From CAYNJF01 sp964397555 (lineage in GTDB: Bacteria > Pseudomonadota > Gammaproteobacteria > Berkiellales > Berkiellaceae), in contig CAYNJF010000006.1 in assembly GCA_964397555.1 (NCBI GenBank), positions 14,279 through 78,278 of the forward strand: DNA of 64,000 nucleotides, read 5' to 3'. Numbering within the stretch: position 1 is the stretch's first letter; every line of letters starts with the position of its first letter. The translations under genes and the position numbers were made by a program. A model generated the notes under the pieces. It was not told the origin of the DNA. It was given only the letters and a program-made list of their open reading frames with translations, and ran no database searches. Below are positions 61,176-64,000 of this stretch, piece by piece.

Positions 61176-62072
61176 ATGTTAAAGTGGTGTTTTCAAGCCT
61201 TCTTGGGGATCCTAAGTTTCCTCGTCGTTCTCCTAAGTACCGTGTTCTGGTGCACTCCTATGTATGTGTTATTTGCCATCAAGTGCGTGGTCCCTTCCAA
61301 AGCCATCAAAGCATGGTGTCAAAATCAAATGCCCAAAATATGCGAAGGCTGGGTAACGACTAATGTGGGATGGATTAAAACCATTCATACCATTGAGTGG
61401 GAGGTAGAGGGAATGCCTGAGCTCAGTAAAGAGCAATGGTACTTTATCGTTTGCAATCATCAATCATGGACCGACGCGATGATTTTGCAATACTTGTTTT
61501 CCAAAAAAATCCCCTTTTTAAAATTTTTCGTCAAAGATACGCTCAAATTTTTACCCATCATTGGGTTAGCGTGGGTTGCGTTTGAGTTCCCCATGATGAA
61601 GCGTTACAGCAAACGAACGCTTCGAAAGCAACCTCACCTTAGAGCGAAGAGCTTGGAAATCACGGCCGAACATTGTCGCAGCTTTATGCAAAAGCCAACC
61701 ACGATCTTAAATTTCATTGAAGGCACTCGGTTTACAAAAAAAAAGCACCGAAAGATGGACTCACCTTTTAAGCACCTTTTAATCCCAAAGTCAGGTGGTT
61801 TTGCGCTAACCATCAAAGCATTAGAGGGACAAATTGATTCATTGTTGCACGTCACCATCGTCTATCCTGGTGGAAAAAAATCGTTTTGGGATTTGCTCTG
61901 CGGACGAGTCCAACGAGCAAAAATTCACATCGAGCCTGTCAAAATACCTGAATCTTTTTTCAAGGGTGATTATATGAATGATGTGGAATTTAAACAGCAA
62001 GTGCAACAATGGTTAAATACCCTCTGGCAAAGAAAAGACTCGAAAATTGAGCAAATGCTTGATGCCGCCTAG
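61176..62072 (+). CDS. PlsC-like acyltransferase (YihG/LCLAT group)
   Basis: This 298-residue membrane-associated protein has an N-terminal hydrophobic segment (LGILSFLVVLLSTVFWCTPMYVLF) and an acyltransferase domain with NHQSWTD (N94, H95, D100) and FIEGTRFT (E182-R185). These are motifs I and III of lysophosphatidate acyltransferases. The KFLPIIGLAWVAFEFPMMKR stretch places it with YihG-type enzymes rather than PlsC proper. It should acylate lysophospholipid at the inner membrane. There is only a weak Shine-Dalgarno site. It stands alone; the hairpin downstream may end its transcript. Confidence 0.88.
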   Translation: MLKWCFQAFLGILSFLVVLLSTVFWCTPMYVLFAIKCVVPSKAIKAWCQNQMPKICEGWVTTNVGWIKTIHTIEWEVEGMPELSKEQWYFIVCNHQSWTDAMILQYLFSKKIPFLKFFVKDTLKFLPIIGLAWVAFEFPMMKRYSKRTLRKQPHLRAKSLEITAEHCRSFMQKPTTILNFIEGTRFTKKKHRKMDSPFKHLLIPKSGGFALTIKALEGQIDSLLHVTIVYPGGKKSFWDLLCGRVQRAKIHIEPVKIPESFFKGDYMNDVEFKQQVQQWLNTLWQRKDSKIEQMLDAA

Positions 62073-62094
62073 CCTCTAATCAATCTTCAACGTT

Positions 62095-62130
62095 TAGTGC
62101 GCCCATGGTTTTTAGCCATGAGATGCACTA
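62095..62130 (+). other. Imperfect hairpin downstream of the acyltransferase gene
   Basis: TAGTGC / GCACTA outer arms enclose CATGG / CCATG inner arms with a small internal loop. A short TTTC follows, so it could be a weak terminator before the surface-protein gene. Confidence 0.4.
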
Positions 62131-62232
62131 TTTCGAATTTGAATTCCCCTTAACCCAAGCCGTATTTGGCCGAAATAATGAGTGAGAACATCTCTTGAAT
62201 GTTCGTGTAGTTACATCACTTTGGGGAACATC

Positions 62233-63999
62233 ATGTCTGACGCTGAACACGATGACAGCTCTACAAAAAAGGAAATAACACTCTCAAAAGAGGGAGCTCG
62301 TTATGTCTCTGCGGAAGCAAAAGACCTTGGTGAGCTGACCTCAAACATTGTGAAAAAAGCTTTTTTTTCTACCGGGATATCCGGCATAGAGGCCGTGCCT
62401 TACTTTCGTGACCCAAGAGTTAACTACGAGCAAATTGAGCGCGAAGCGGCCCGTCAAGCTCAAGAAAAAAACGAAGAGTCCCCTACCAAAGAAGAAAAGG
62501 TTAGCACCCAGCAACCAGAAACCAAACCTCTAGTTGATGCTGATTCAATCAATGAGCTATCACCAACCGAAGCTGGCCAAATATTGAACGATGGCCTTAA
62601 TGGTGATTTACAGTTGGTGGACTTTGGCCGACAAGGGCAAGTTATCAGTCAAGAACAAGCGTTACAGATTGATCCATCCATCAGTGGCGAACCTGAAATA
62701 TTTATTCCAAGCTTACCGCCAGAGCAAGCTGATCAGATAAGTGAAGTAAACCAAAAGCCCATTGTAAAAATCACGGACGTGTTTATCAATGAAGACGCTG
62801 GGATTGCGACTGTTCAGGTTATCATGTACGGAGACATCGACACCCCATTAACGTTTACGCTTCAAACCGTATCCAACACGGCCATGAACGTCTCTGACTT
62901 TCAGGATACGCAACATCGTGTTGAGTTTTTACCCACAGGCCCATCGAGCTTCAACTTTGACATATCCATCGTTGATGATAACAGACCAGAAAACTGGGAA
63001 TCATTCAACGTTGTTTTAACCCCAGATTCAGGAAGTAACTTTGACCAATCAGGATCTGATTTGGAGGGTGATGTTGTTATCATTGACAACGACGATCCAA
63101 TTCAAATCTCAATTTCCGACATCATTGTGCTCGAAGGCTCAGGCGCCATTTTTGAAATCAGTCTCGACAGACCTGCCCCCGAAGACATTACCATAACTTT
63201 CAATACCTCCAATGGGAGTGCGATAGAGGGAGGTGCTGCCCCCGGCACGAATGACTATCAGAGTCAAAGTGGCTCGGTCACCATTATGGCTGGTGATACG
63301 ATCGGCACGGTTGTGGTTCAAACGCATCATGACACCATGTATGAGACCTCTGAAACCTTTTATCTTCATTTAACATCCTCTGATCATCCCGAGTACTCTG
63401 AAATTGTGGTACCCACCGCGGTTGGTGAGATCCAAGATACCAATAGTGTGCCCGTTGTCTCTGTCTCTGATGTTATGGTGAACGAGGGTAATCAAGCCGT
63501 ATTTACCGTTGAGCTTAGTACCGCGGCTTCTGAAGATTTGATCATATCGTTTGAGACTTCCGACAATACAGCCATCGCTAATGGTATAGGTATCGCTCAA
63601 AATGATTATCAACCAAACTCCGGAACATTGACTATCACTGCCGGCCAAACGGTTGGCGTAATCACCGTCGATACTTTGAACGACAGCATTTTTGAAGGAA
63701 ATGAATCATTTTTTCTAAATTTAACCACAGTAACAGGAGTGCCTGGAGTCGTCATACTTGATAGCCAAGTAACTGGTACGATCATTGATAATGGGACAGC
63801 TCCTTCGGTAACTATTGATGATGTTACCGTCATTGAGGGCAACACCGCCACCTTTACCCTGAGCTTAGATACTCCGGCTGATGAAGATACCGTCATCACC
63901 TTCTCTACCGCTGATGGCACCGCCATCACAGGCGGCTCAGGTGTTGGCCAAGACGATTACAACGCCAATACCGGCACCATCACCATCTTAGCCGGACAA
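62233..63999 (+). CDS. Giant Calx-beta repeat surface protein, N-terminal part
   Basis: The frame opens at the ATG at 62233, after GGGGAACATC, and stays open to the end of the window (589 codons seen), so the gene is partial. Residues 1-170 are hydrophilic and acidic, without a Sec signal peptide, as expected for a type I secretion substrate. From about residue 177 come tandem Calx-beta domains of about 115 residues, starting near 177, 289, 405 and 522, each with a hINEGxxATF-like entry (e.g. VTVIEGNTATFTLSL), a central DYxxxSGTxTIxAG segment and a final hxDND or hxDN. Calx-beta domains bind calcium and are common in large adhesins. The rest, probably with RTX repeats, lies beyond 64000. No secretion genes are visible. 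Confidence 0.88.
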   Translation, partial: MSDAEHDDSSTKKEITLSKEGARYVSAEAKDLGELTSNIVKKAFFSTGISGIEAVPYFRDPRVNYEQIEREAARQAQEKNEESPTKEEKVSTQQPETKPLVDADSINELSPTEAGQILNDGLNGDLQLVDFGRQGQVISQEQALQIDPSISGEPEIFIPSLPPEQADQISEVNQKPIVKITDVFINEDAGIATVQVIMYGDIDTPLTFTLQTVSNTAMNVSDFQDTQHRVEFLPTGPSSFNFDISIVDDNRPENWESFNVVLTPDSGSNFDQSGSDLEGDVVIIDNDDPIQISISDIIVLEGSGAIFEISLDRPAPEDITITFNTSNGSAIEGGAAPGTNDYQSQSGSVTIMAGDTIGTVVVQTHHDTMYETSETFYLHLTSSDHPEYSEIVVPTAVGEIQDTNSVPVVSVSDVMVNEGNQAVFTVELSTAASEDLIISFETSDNTAIANGIGIAQNDYQPNSGTLTITAGQTVGVITVDTLNDSIFEGNESFFLNLTTVTGVPGVVILDSQVTGTIIDNGTAPSVTIDDVTVIEGNTATFTLSLDTPADEDTVITFSTADGTAITGGSGVGQDDYNANTGTITILAGQ

Positions 64000-64000
64000 A

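Noticed and set aside
63139..63929. Minus-strand frames opposite the Calx-beta gene
   Set aside because: They are shadows of the repetitive plus-strand coding sequence, which shows periodic domain motifs and an open frame throughout.

Overview
The window looks like a piece of a gammaproteobacterial chromosome. Supporting genes are a class Ia ribonucleotide reductase, RpoS, the homodimeric-type AceE of the pyruvate dehydrogenase complex, TamA/TamB, AmpG/AmpD muropeptide recycling and a bifunctional PutA. Several genes suggest a host- or protist-associated lifestyle, possibly near Legionellales: a Mip-like FKBP isomerase, an ankyrin protein, a SNF2 helicase with a repetitive tail, a two-helix coiled-coil protein with an acidic tail, and long orphan soluble proteins. 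That placement is inference; there is no rRNA or tRNA gene here to anchor taxonomy.

Layout. 1-1412: end of nrdA, then nrdB and a terminator. 1472-3443: two small double-glycine-leader peptides and an orphan helical protein, all on the minus strand. 3539-7603: two tandem M13-type zinc peptidases, one divergent. 7759-11569: a compact minus-strand operon of an MFS carrier, an exported chorismate mutase, a UbiC-like chorismate lyase and pabB. 11796-19046: plus-strand run of a fused ABC permease, its ATPase, tamA and tamB. 19043-21144: beta-carbonic anhydrase, rpoS and a MarR regulator on the minus strand. 21328-25419: acnA-fumC. 25453-30099: a MerR/TipAS regulator, an orphan protein, a lemA remnant, a GrpB-GNAT fusion and ampG. 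30243-34454: FKBP isomerase, an orphan protein, a hairpin-rich gap, a chalcone-isomerase-like exported protein and a CPA2 antiporter. 34550-38670: WD40 lipoprotein, TPR-methyltransferase, LemA and GIDE-domain protein. 39250-44604: a protein with a PEP-CTERM-like tail, then putP-putA. 44788-49995: VanZ-like, ankyrin and SNF2 genes. 50029-56369: ampD-aceE-aceF-lpd on the minus strand. 56518-62072: MscS channel, aspartic protease, exported and membrane orphans, and a PlsC-like acyltransferase. 62233-end: start of a giant Calx-beta surface protein that runs off the window.

How the genes work together. Central carbon flow is well represented: PutP/PutA feed proline to glutamate, AceE/AceF/Lpd make acetyl-CoA, and AcnA and FumC act in the TCA cycle. 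Chorismate is drawn toward folate (PabB), 4-hydroxybenzoate/ubiquinone (UbiC-like) and prephenate (exported mutase) by one operon. The envelope theme is strong: TamAB with an ABC transporter, AmpG/AmpD, MscS, VanZ-like, FKBP, lipoprotein and giant adhesin. No CRISPR array, phage, insertion sequence or integrase was seen. The strongest candidates for something undescribed are the two-peptide bacteriocin-like locus, the ABC-TamAB unit, the WD40/TPR-methyltransferase pair and the effector-like orphans.
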